Shown: one piece after another, positions 1 to 5,148 of the stretch
Numbering within the stretch: the first letter of the stretch is position 1
How the letters are laid out: each line of letters starts with the position of its first letter
Origin: Opitutia bacterium
GTDB taxonomy: Bacteria; Verrucomicrobiota; Verrucomicrobiia; Opitutales; Seribacteraceae
Length of the DNA: 5,148 nt
Direction: 5' to 3'
Assembly: GCA_018695085.1 (NCBI GenBank)
Contig: JABHOU010000664.1
Coordinates: forward strand, 1-5,148
The notes under the pieces: generated by a model
Databases searched by the model: none
What the model was told of the DNA's origin: nothing
Seen by the model: the letters and a program-made list of their open reading frames with translations, nothing else
Translations under genes and position numbers: made by a program

Positions 1-973
1 CTGGTTTCTCCAGTAGGATGTCGGCCCAAAAAAGCATTTCCCGGTCATGTTTCTCGACCAGTTTTCTGATGCCGTCCAAGTGCTCCAAGTAGACGGCGTG
101 CTTGCCTCGCTTTTCAATCTCTTTTCGGCTCCATCCTTGCCCGAGTTCCCAAGGTTCGTCCATCCCCACGTTAAACCTTCGCGAACTAAAGTTACTTAGG
201 TACTCGCCGTACAAGGAATCGATGAAGGCAAGCGAGTCGGCATTGGGCTTGAGGGTGCTTCCGTGATTGCGGACGATGAATGGTTCTTCTCGCCGAAAGC
301 CTTCCGGGCACTCGGCTAGATGCTTGTACGGTTCGTGGCGCAACCAGCGCTCGAAGTGGCCGAAAGAGTTGAGGTTGGGAACAAGCTCGATGTATCGCTC
401 GCAGCAATGCGCGTCCAAGATGCGAATCTCTTCTGGAGTCAGTGGGGAGGCATCCTTCCAAACGGTTTCGTGGTCGGCGAAAGCGAAGGTGTGCTCCACA
501 TACAGTTGCAGTTCGTTGTATTTCAGGTCCGCCAACAGGTCGATGAGGGACAGGAGAGTCTCCATCGTCGGCACTTTGCATCGGCTCACATCTAGCATGA
601 AGCCACGATTGGCGAAGGCGGGGTGGTCTTGAATTTCGAGACGGGGAAGGACGGTGACCCCTTTGGCAAGAAGAGTCTTTAGGGTGCGGGTACCCCGAAA
701 GGCTCCGGCGGGGGTGGCGGCTTGGAGGAGAATGCCGTCTGCGTCGATCAAAATGCGGTGTGCCTCTTCTTTGAAAGAAAGATCCGAGGAAAGCTCGAAT
801 CTGATGAATCCGTCACTCTCTTTCGTATGCAACAGGCCTCTTTCTTCTGCAAAAAACGTTGCGATGCCAGCTAATTCTGAATCGGCGACTGAGTAGGATA
901 TGTTTGCTGGAACAGCAGTTTCCCCACCGAGAAAAGCAAGGTGATGAGGAACGGGAAAAAGCTTGGGCGTCAT
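1..973 (-). CDS. Family-20 glycoside hydrolase (beta-N-acetylhexosaminidase type), 3' end outside the window
   Basis: The first 324 codons of a gene that runs off the left edge; the frame is open throughout. GH20 enzymes remove terminal beta-linked GlcNAc or GalNAc by substrate-assisted catalysis. Residues 1-115 look like the small N-terminal GH20b-type domain (LFPVPHHL at 5-12). The TIM-barrel then starts with RGFMLDVSR at 123-131, followed by LQLYVEHTFAF (155-165), VPNLNSFGHFERWL (198-211), the catalytic pair in VGMDEPWELG (Asp272 polarises the 2-acetamido group, Glu273 is the acid/base) and FWADIL (315-320). The adjacent Asp-Glu argues against GH84, which uses Asp-Asp. The start begins with a charged, non-hydrophobic stretch, so there is no signal peptide and a cytoplasmic location is likely. 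The ATG overlaps the symporter stop by 4 bases, implying coupled translation; the nearest AGGA is about 17 bases upstream, too far for a normal ribosome site. The exact substrate is not readable from the sequence. Confidence 0.88.
   Translation of the reverse strand, partial: MTPKLFPVPHHLAFLGGETAVPANISYSVADSELAGIATFFAEERGLLHTKESDGFIRFELSSDLSFKEEAHRILIDADGILLQAATPAGAFRGTRTLKTLLAKGVTVLPRLEIQDHPAFANRGFMLDVSRCKVPTMETLLSLIDLLADLKYNELQLYVEHTFAFADHETVWKDASPLTPEEIRILDAHCCERYIELVPNLNSFGHFERWLRHEPYKHLAECPEGFRREEPFIVRNHGSTLKPNADSLAFIDSLYGEYLSNFSSRRFNVGMDEPWELGQGWSRKEIEKRGKHAVYLEHLDGIRKLVEKHDREMLFWADILLEKP
970..973 (-). other. ATGA stop/start overlap between symporter and glycoside hydrolase
   Basis: Read on the minus strand, the hydrolase ATG (973-971) and the symporter TGA (972-970) share the four bases ATGA. 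Such overlaps normally mean that the terminating ribosome restarts on the second gene. Together with the lack of a well-spaced Shine-Dalgarno motif for the hydrolase, this indicates one transcript and near-fixed stoichiometry of the two proteins. Confidence 0.85.
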
Positions 974-2568
974 GCGGTTTGTCTAGAGATTCCTTTTTTG
1001 GGAAAGAGGAGACCGCAACCCCAAGTGAGAAATACTGTGACCGGCCATGCCCAGACCGAACTGATCGAGCTCGAGGGCTTTCCATCTTTGACTTCAATGT
1101 GAGGGAGTGATGTGATTTGGAAATCCGCATATATCTGAAGGTTGAGGAGTGCGGAGTAGAGCTCTGTACGGAGTAACAGTACGAGCAGAAAGGATAGAGC
1201 AAAGCCGATGGCGAGCCCTTTGAGGCTTGCCCTTGGCGTGAAGAAGGCTGCCAGAAAGAAGCCGAGCATGGGGCCAACGGTGTAAGAGGTCATCCCGAAG
1301 GCGAGTTGTACGACGTTTACGTCTCCGCGCAAGTGATGCAGGGCTACGGCGAAAGCGGACAAGGCGATGCCCCAGCCCACTACAAGGGCTCGGGAAAGCT
1401 TTACGTCGTTTCTAGCCGATTCTTCGCTCACCTCGACGTCTGTCTTGCGGAAGAGCGAAAGGGTTGTTTGGGAGAGGGCGGCGAGGATGGAGTCTAGGCT
1501 GGATATGGCGGCCGCGAATATGCCGGCCAAGATGAGTGCCCGCAAGCCGACCGGTAGCTCGGTGACTATCCAAACCGGATAATAGGCATCCTTTCTTTCG
1601 GTTGGCGCGAGTTTTTCAATTTCGGCCGTGAAGCTGGGAAAGGTTTCGGGAGGATTTGCCTGATGGAAGTAAGCGTAGAGGGCGGCGCCGACCATGAGCA
1701 TAAGCACGGTGATTAGCAGGGCGGCGGAACTCGTTATCATGGCTTTGCGAGCATCGCTTGCGGAACGACAGCAGAACATGCGCTGGGCGTTCAACTGGTC
1801 CACGCCGAACATACTGATGTTTTGAAAGGGTACCGCGAAGATTGCCACCCATAGCGTAAAACCGACGGCGGGGTCTGTGGTCAGGTTGAGGAGGGTGAAC
1901 TTGCCTGCGTCATCAGCCACTGAAATCATTTCTGACAATCCTCCCTCTATGCCGTTGAGCAACCAGAAGAAAGAAAACAATCCCGCGCCCACGAAGAGGA
2001 AGAACTGCATGACGTCCGTCCAGATTACGGTGCGCATACCCCCCATCAGTGTCCATCCGATCGCAAAAAGCCCGATGATCCAGATGCAGTGTTCGAATTC
2101 CAGCGGAGTGACTACTCGCAGGGCGAGGGCAGCCACCAGTACTCGCACGCTTTGTCCGAGAATTCCACCCACCTGAAACACGATGGTGGCGAGCCGCTTT
2201 ACGCCTTCGCCAAGCCGGTAGCCCATGTAATCGTAGGGACTGTAGATGTCCCGTTCGTAAAAGGCGCGCACGAAATAGATTCCAACAATGATTCTGGCGG
2301 CGATGGATCCGAGCCCCCATTGGAGGTAGGTGAAGTCCCCCGTAGCCGCATAGACCATTCCAGGTACGCCGATGAAAGTGACGCCACTTATCTCGGTTGC
2401 GATGATCGATCCGCTCACCGCTGGCCAAGGCAGGGTTCGACCGCCGAGGAAGAAATCCTTAACGCTTGATTGCTTTCCCCGCAATAAGTGTCCAACGAGG
2501 GTCGTAAGCAAGAGGTAGCCCACCACCACCGACCAATCCAAATTCGTAAAGCTTTCGCGTAAATCCAT
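970..2568 (-). CDS. Sodium:solute symporter (SSS family), probable sugar or amino-sugar importer
   Basis: A 532-aa polytopic inner-membrane protein of the SSS family (SSF domain, LeuT fold), which couples inward sodium flow to uptake of sugars, sialic acid, amino acids or similar solutes. Family marks seen: FFLGGRTLPWP (39-49) before the broken first core helix with ATEISGVTFIGVPG (57-70); GWTLMGGMRTVIWTDVMQ (171-188); DQLNAQR (257-263) with a charged cytoplasmic tail; FAAAISSLDSILAALS (351-366), where Ser356/Ser357 match the paired Na2-site serines known from vSGLT; and SYTVGPMLGFFLAAFF (428-443). A polar loop (about 480-504) precedes a last helix (about 505-522). The length is normal. No alternative ATG, GTG or TTG lies between this ATG and the upstream in-frame stop, so the start is firm. 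It has no nearby Shine-Dalgarno motif; an AGGAG lies about 50 bases upstream. Overlap with a GH20 gene suggests an amino-sugar glycoside as cargo; the cargo is inferred. Confidence 0.93.
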   Translation of the reverse strand: MDLRESFTNLDWSVVVGYLLLTTLVGHLLRGKQSSVKDFFLGGRTLPWPAVSGSIIATEISGVTFIGVPGMVYAATGDFTYLQWGLGSIAARIIVGIYFVRAFYERDIYSPYDYMGYRLGEGVKRLATIVFQVGGILGQSVRVLVAALALRVVTPLEFEHCIWIIGLFAIGWTLMGGMRTVIWTDVMQFFLFVGAGLFSFFWLLNGIEGGLSEMISVADDAGKFTLLNLTTDPAVGFTLWVAIFAVPFQNISMFGVDQLNAQRMFCCRSASDARKAMITSSAALLITVLMLMVGAALYAYFHQANPPETFPSFTAEIEKLAPTERKDAYYPVWIVTELPVGLRALILAGIFAAAISSLDSILAALSQTTLSLFRKTDVEVSEESARNDVKLSRALVVGWGIALSAFAVALHHLRGDVNVVQLAFGMTSYTVGPMLGFFLAAFFTPRASLKGLAIGFALSFLLVLLLRTELYSALLNLQIYADFQITSLPHIEVKDGKPSSSISSVWAWPVTVFLTWGCGLLFPKKGISRQTA

Positions 2569-2572
2569 CCAG

Positions 2573-2582
2573 GAATTAATTC
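2573..2582. repeat. 10-bp perfect palindrome GAATTAATTC
   Basis: GAATTAATTC equals its own reverse complement. It sits 5 to 14 bases before the symporter ATG and overlaps the candidate minus-strand -10 element and the predicted transcription start. It could be an operator half-element or only an AT-rich coincidence; the symmetry does not extend beyond 10 bases. Confidence 0.3.
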
Positions 2583-2609
2583 TTATGGCTTGGAAAGCAA
2601 TTGGAGCAA
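2581..2609 (-). promoter_or_regulatory. Candidate sigma-70-type promoter for the symporter/hydrolase transcript
   Basis: On the minus strand, TTGCTC (2609-2604) lies 17 bases before ATAAGA (2586-2581; TAAGAA one base further is an equal choice). The match to TTGACA/TATAAT is partial. The expected transcription start lies only about 5 bases before the ATG at 2568, giving a very short or absent leader. This agrees with the missing Shine-Dalgarno motif. Prediction by eye only. Confidence 0.33.
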
Positions 2610-2659
2610 ACTTTCTTTCTCCTAAACTTTGTTTTTGATGCGCTGCTGAATGAAATTAT

Positions 2660-2678
2660 GGATTGCTCAGAGTTGTCC
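2660..2678. repeat. Interrupted dyad GGA-N3-CTC-A-GAG-N3-TCC
   Basis: A 19-bp sequence centred on A2669 with six of nine symmetric pairs matching, arranged as two 3-bp blocks per arm. It overlaps the candidate plus-strand -35 hexamer, a position where a bound regulator would affect transcription of the oxidoreductase operon. The symmetry is modest, so this is a weak operator candidate. Confidence 0.22.
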
Positions 2679-2691
2679 GATAACCTAATAG
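2663..2691 (+). promoter_or_regulatory. Candidate promoter for the oxidoreductase-fabZ-fabI operon
   Basis: TTGCTC (2663-2668), a 17-base spacer and TAATAG (2686-2691). The -10 element ends 7 bases before the ATG at 2699, so transcription would begin at or within a base or two of the start codon: a leaderless mRNA. The same -35 hexamer and spacer occur on the opposite strand. An in-frame stop at 2681-2683 with no other start codon after it fixes the ATG, so the short leader is not an artefact of a misplaced start. GATTAT (2691-2696) is an alternative -10 but leaves no room for a leader. Confidence 0.38.
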
Positions 2692-2696
2692 ATTAT
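2680..2696. repeat. 17-bp near-palindrome overlapping the plus-strand -10
   Basis: ATAACCTA-A-TAGATTAT: two 8-base arms around a single central base, with seven of eight pairs matching (only C2684/A2692 fails). It covers the candidate -10 element and ends 2 bases before the oxidoreductase ATG. A bound regulator here would block transcription start, so it is a plausible repressor operator. Low sequence complexity makes chance symmetry possible. Confidence 0.35.
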
Positions 2697-2698
2697 TT

Positions 2699-4159
2699 AT
2701 GGCAAAGAATGCGTTGGATGGTATTAACGACTTCTACGACGTTGTTGTGGTTGGTAGTGGTCTGGGGGGACTCACGGGCGCAAATTGTCTGGCTAAGCAG
2801 GGTCACTCGGTTTTGCTTCTGGAACACCACTACCAATTCGGAGGCTTGGCCACTTGGTTCAAGCGGGCAGGTGGTCACATCTTTGACATTTCCCTGCATG
2901 GATTTCCCGTCGGTATGGTTAAGTCTTGTCGCAAGTACTGGACGAAAGAGATTGCCGATTCCATTGTCCAGTTGAAGAACATACGCTTCGTTAATCCGCA
3001 GTACGATCTACGGACGACTTTCGACCGCTGGGACTTCACTCGGATTTTGCAGGACAAGTTCATGGTGGCGAAGGAGAGGGTGGAAGATTTTTTCGAGCAT
3101 GTCCGAACGATGGATTATTTTATTCCTGACGGTCGTACCATTGGGGACCTGTTCGAACAGTTCTTTCCCGGTCGAGACGATGTGAAGCGTCTCTTGCTTG
3201 AGCCCATCGCCTTTGCCAATGGTTCGACCTTAAAGGACCCTGCGATTGCCTATGGCATCGTTTTTTCCAATTTCATGCGTAAGGGCATTTACACATTCAA
3301 GGGCGGGACGGACACCTTGATCAAGAATATGGTCAAGGAATTACGCACGAACGGAGCGGATCTGCGGAGGGAATGTCTTGTGGAAAACGTAATTACGGAG
3401 GAGCAGTCCGGAAAGCATCATGTGCGCGGTGTACGCGTTAATGGAAAAGACATTGGATGCCGGGCAGTTCTTTCCAATGCCAATTTGAAAGATACCGTCG
3501 AGCGTTTGCTGGGCAAGAGCAAGTTGCCCAACGTGTTTCGCAAGTTTGCGTCGAAAGTACGAGTGAACTCGACCTCCTGTCAGGTTTATATCGGACTCAA
3601 GAAGGGAGAGGAGATTCCCGAAGTGGGCGACCTCATCTTCACTTCCGAGGCTCAACAGTTTTCCAGTGACGAATTGACCGATCGTCATACTACCAGTCGC
3701 ACGTTTTCCGTTTATTATCCGCACACACGCCCACACCTGAAGGATCCTCGCTACAGCATAGTGGCTTCCATCAATGCGAAGTGGAAGGATTGGGACAAAC
3801 TGTCCGAAGAGGAGTACGGCGAAGAAAAAGAACGTCTTTGCGAGGAATCCCTAGTGGCCTTGGAGAAGATCGTTCCCGGTATCCGAGACAAGATCGATCA
3901 CGTCGAGGCCGCGACCCCCCGAACGATTCAACACTACACCCGCCATTCTGGCGGCACTTCCTTTGGTACCAAGTTCGAGGGCTTGGAGGTTTCCGAGAAA
4001 CTACCCCAACATGCTCCCGGGCTTTTTCATGCCGGTTCGGTAGGGATTATCATGTCCGGTTGGCTGGGCACCATTAACTATGGGGTAATTATCGCGGATA
4101 AAGTGGATCGCTTCCTCAACGGGAAATTTTCTTCCGACCCCACTTCCGTAAACTCCTGA
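2699..4159 (+). CDS. CrtI/phytoene-dehydrogenase-like FAD-dependent oxidoreductase
   Basis: A 486-aa protein of the phytoene dehydrogenase/retinol saturase-related family (FAD-binding amine-oxidase fold). These enzymes bind FAD and desaturate, saturate or isomerise long hydrophobic chains. Residues 14-49 form the dinucleotide-binding fold: GSGLGG at 19-24 (GxGxxG), then LLLEHH with Glu42 placed to hold the FAD ribose, then FGG at 47-49. GGTDTLIKNMVKEL (202-215) and the following strand VENVITEE (228-235), with VLSNA (257-261), are typical of the middle FAD-contact region. PGLFHAGSVGIIMSGW (440-455) and NYGVIIADKV (460-469) form the C-terminal FAD motif. No signal peptide or clear membrane helix. 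Length is near the family's 490-510. The start is fixed by an in-frame TAA at 2681 with no start codon between, and there is no Shine-Dalgarno motif. It leads a likely operon with fabZ and fabI, so an acyl or polyenoyl substrate is plausible; the true substrate is unknown. Carotenoid desaturase is possible, but no carotenoid gene is adjacent. Confidence 0.88.
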   Translation: MAKNALDGINDFYDVVVVGSGLGGLTGANCLAKQGHSVLLLEHHYQFGGLATWFKRAGGHIFDISLHGFPVGMVKSCRKYWTKEIADSIVQLKNIRFVNPQYDLRTTFDRWDFTRILQDKFMVAKERVEDFFEHVRTMDYFIPDGRTIGDLFEQFFPGRDDVKRLLLEPIAFANGSTLKDPAIAYGIVFSNFMRKGIYTFKGGTDTLIKNMVKELRTNGADLRRECLVENVITEEQSGKHHVRGVRVNGKDIGCRAVLSNANLKDTVERLLGKSKLPNVFRKFASKVRVNSTSCQVYIGLKKGEEIPEVGDLIFTSEAQQFSSDELTDRHTTSRTFSVYYPHTRPHLKDPRYSIVASINAKWKDWDKLSEEEYGEEKERLCEESLVALEKIVPGIRDKIDHVEAATPRTIQHYTRHSGGTSFGTKFEGLEVSEKLPQHAPGLFHAGSVGIIMSGWLGTINYGVIIADKVDRFLNGKFSSDPTSVNS

Positions 4160-4191
4160 TCCTTGCGGTCGCGCTAGAACCATTTGTCCTC

Positions 4192-4632
4192 ATGGAGGAA
4201 ATTCATCGCCGCATTCCCCATCGAAAGCCGTTTTTGTTTATCGATGAAATCGTTGAAATCAGCGAGAACGGTGCAGTTGCTCGTTTGACAGTTTCTCCCG
4301 AACTACCTTTTTTTGAGGGACATTATCCAGGGAATCCCATAATGCCCGGCGTTCTTCTTTGTGAGTCCGTCTTTCAAACCGGTGCCATCTATCTAGCTGA
4401 AAAGCTTGGTTCAGATGCCCTGAACGTTGATAAGGTGACCCCGGTTCTTTCACGAATACGCGATGCTCGTTTCAAGCGCATGGTACTACCTGGGGATACC
4501 ATAGAGGTAACTGTCAAAGAGAAGGATCAAATCGGGACATTTTATAACCTTACGGGCGAAATTCGCAAGGAAGGCAAGACTGCCGCAACGGTTAGCTTCG
4601 CCTTGGCCATGGTGCCGAAGGAAGAGGGGTAG
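4192..4632 (+). CDS. fabZ: 3-hydroxyacyl-ACP dehydratase, FabZ type
   Basis: A 146-aa cytoplasmic hot-dog-fold enzyme that removes water from 3-hydroxyacyl-ACP to give trans-2-enoyl-ACP in type II fatty-acid synthesis. IPHRKPFLFIDEI (8-20) is the family's N-terminal signature. FFEGHYPGNPIMPGVLLCES (40-59) holds the active site: His44 and Glu58, 14 residues apart as in FabZ (His49/Glu63 in Pseudomonas). Glu rather than Asp at the second position separates it from FabA. Full normal length. GHYPGN and LLCESVFQ differ slightly from the common GHFPGR and LIxEAxAQ. It follows the oxidoreductase after 32 bases and precedes the enoyl reductase by 8, so its product could pass directly to the next enzyme. 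No Shine-Dalgarno motif precedes the ATG, and no other start codon lies in the 32-base gap. Whether it is the housekeeping FabZ or one dedicated to a special acyl chain is not decided by the sequence. Confidence 0.93.
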   Translation: MEEIHRRIPHRKPFLFIDEIVEISENGAVARLTVSPELPFFEGHYPGNPIMPGVLLCESVFQTGAIYLAEKLGSDALNVDKVTPVLSRIRDARFKRMVLPGDTIEVTVKEKDQIGTFYNLTGEIRKEGKTAATVSFALAMVPKEEG

Positions 4633-4636
4633 GGAG
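4631..4636 (+). promoter_or_regulatory. Ribosome binding site AGGGAG deciding the GTG start of fabI
   Basis: AGGGAG overlaps the last two bases of the fabZ stop codon and lies 4 bases before the GTG at 4641. It is the only well-placed Shine-Dalgarno-like motif at any start in this window. It supports GTG as the fabI start, which also gives an N-terminus (VSFLGVKGKTFLVLG, first residue read as Met) matching the usual FabI length. Confidence 0.6.
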
Positions 4637-4640
4637 CCTT

Positions 4641-5148
4641 GTGAGTTTTCTTGGCGTAAAGGGAAAAACTTTTCTCGTGCTTGGGGTCGCCAATCGCAAG
4701 AGCGTGGCTTGGGCTGTCGCAAAAATCTTGGAAGAAGAGGGAGCGGATGTTGTTCATTCCGTGCGTAGTGAAGATAGGCGTCTGGAGACCGCCAAGTTGT
4801 TGGGCGAAAGACCTGTTTTCGTCTGTGACGTCGAGAATGAGGAGGAAATCGCCGGCTTGGCCAATCGCCTAGAGGGAGCAGGGTACTCTTCCTTGGATGG
4901 CATTCTTCATTCAATTGCCTTTGCCGACTACTCCGAAGGCATCAAGCCCTTTCATGAAACGAAGCGGAAGGATTTTCTTCGAGCCACTCAAGTCTCCACT
5001 TTTTCCTTGGTTGAGGTGGCCAACGCCTGCAAGCATCTCCTCGTGAGCGACGCATCCGTAGTCACCATCGGCATATCTTCCACCCAGGTAACGGCAGAGG
5101 ATTACGGTTACATGGCCCCGATCAAGGCCGCCTTGGGAACTTCCGTTC
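4641..5148 (+). CDS. fabI: Enoyl-ACP reductase, divergent FabI type, 3' end outside the window
   Basis: The first 169 codons of a short-chain-dehydrogenase-fold enzyme; FabI reduces trans-2-enoyl-ACP with NAD(P)H in the last step of each elongation cycle. GKTFLVLGVANRKSVAWAVA (8-27) is the FabI cofactor-binding loop, close in spacing to the E. coli GVASKLSIAYGIA. CDV (62-64), HSIAFA (90-95) and FSLVEVANA (121-129) are further FabI marks. Catalytic Tyr155 and Lys162 (YGYMAPIK, Tyr-x6-Lys) match E. coli Tyr156/Lys163. The position of E. coli Tyr146 is Ile145 here, within GISSTQ (144-149), a segment more like the SISS of FabL. Ala93 replaces E. coli Gly93, as in Gram-positive FabI. GTG start with a good ribosome site, 8 bases after fabZ. 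The missing C-terminal part would contain the substrate-binding helix. FabI family is firm; the subgroup and cofactor are not. Confidence 0.9.
   Translation, partial: MSFLGVKGKTFLVLGVANRKSVAWAVAKILEEEGADVVHSVRSEDRRLETAKLLGERPVFVCDVENEEEIAGLANRLEGAGYSSLDGILHSIAFADYSEGIKPFHETKRKDFLRATQVSTFSLVEVANACKHLLVSDASVVTIGISSTQVTAEDYGYMAPIKAALGTSV

Larger units (their letters stand above)
2569..2698. promoter_or_regulatory. Divergent intergenic promoter region
   Basis: These 130 bases separate the starts of the symporter block and the oxidoreductase/fabZ/fabI block and must hold the promoters of both unless transcripts come from outside. It is clearly more AT-rich than the flanking genes. It contains one candidate promoter per strand and three dyad-symmetric sequences, listed separately. 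Neither flanking start codon has a Shine-Dalgarno motif within the usual distance. Confidence 0.7.

Noticed and set aside
267..632. Plus-strand open frames opposite the GH20 gene
   Set aside because: Antisense to a gene with an intact catalytic motif; no domain and no ribosome site.
813..1277. Open frame of 154 codons on the minus strand across the symporter/hydrolase junction
   Set aside because: It overlaps two well-supported genes that already join by an ATGA overlap; Ser/Arg-rich translation with no family features.
1913..2428. Open frame of 171 codons on the minus strand inside the symporter gene
   Set aside because: It is the same strand in another frame of a well-supported membrane protein; the translation is rich in Arg, His and Gly with no recognisable domain.
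2601..2975. Plus-strand open frame starting with TTG in the intergenic region and running into the oxidoreductase gene
   Set aside because: Most of it is an off-frame reading of the oxidoreductase Rossmann region; weak start codon and no ribosome site.
4160..4191. Possible terminator between the oxidoreductase and fabZ
   Set aside because: The 32-base gap has no stable inverted repeat followed by a T run, and the genes read in the same direction.
4192..4632. FabA-type dehydratase/isomerase as an alternative for the 146-aa protein
   Set aside because: The second catalytic residue is Glu58, not Asp, and the length and PHR signature fit FabZ.
4486..4914. Minus-strand open frame of 142 codons opposite fabZ and fabI
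   Set aside because: Antisense shadow spanning two confident genes; low-complexity, Arg/Pro-rich translation.

Overview
This 5.1 kb window is an ordinary-looking stretch of bacterial chromosome with mid-range base composition. It is almost fully coding: five protein genes in two divergent blocks around one 130-bp intergenic region. I see no RNA gene, CRISPR array, insertion sequence, integration site or terminator, and the only gene-free stretch longer than 40 bases is that intergenic region. The source cannot be fixed from sequence alone. The divergent FabI type, the CrtI-like oxidoreductase next to fabZ and fabI, and Shine-Dalgarno motifs missing at most starts make me lean, weakly, towards the Planctomycetota/Verrucomicrobiota group. 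This lean is family recollection, not a search result.

Left block (minus strand, reading from 2568 down to 1): a sodium:solute symporter of the SSS family (532 aa), then a family-20 glycoside hydrolase (beta-N-acetylhexosaminidase type) that runs off the left edge. The two genes overlap by an ATGA, so they are very probably one transcript with coupled translation. The hydrolase has no signal peptide. The simplest reading is a small catabolic unit: the symporter imports an amino-sugar glycoside and the hydrolase cleaves it in the cytoplasm.

Centre (2569-2698): an AT-rich divergent promoter region. Each strand has a TTGCTC hexamer 17 bases before a -10-like hexamer. Both predicted transcripts would begin only a few bases before their ATG, which fits the absence of Shine-Dalgarno motifs there. 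Three dyad-symmetric sequences overlap these elements and are operator candidates.

Right block (plus strand, 2699 to 5148): a CrtI/phytoene-dehydrogenase-like FAD oxidoreductase (486 aa), a FabZ-type 3-hydroxyacyl-ACP dehydratase (146 aa) and the first 169 codons of a FabI-type enoyl-ACP reductase that runs off the right edge. Gaps are 32 and 8 bases, so this is probably an operon. FabZ and FabI catalyse consecutive steps of fatty-acid elongation. The oxidoreductase in front of them suggests redox tailoring (desaturation, saturation or isomerisation) of an acyl or polyenoyl chain. Its substrate is unknown, and this is the most interesting open question in the window.
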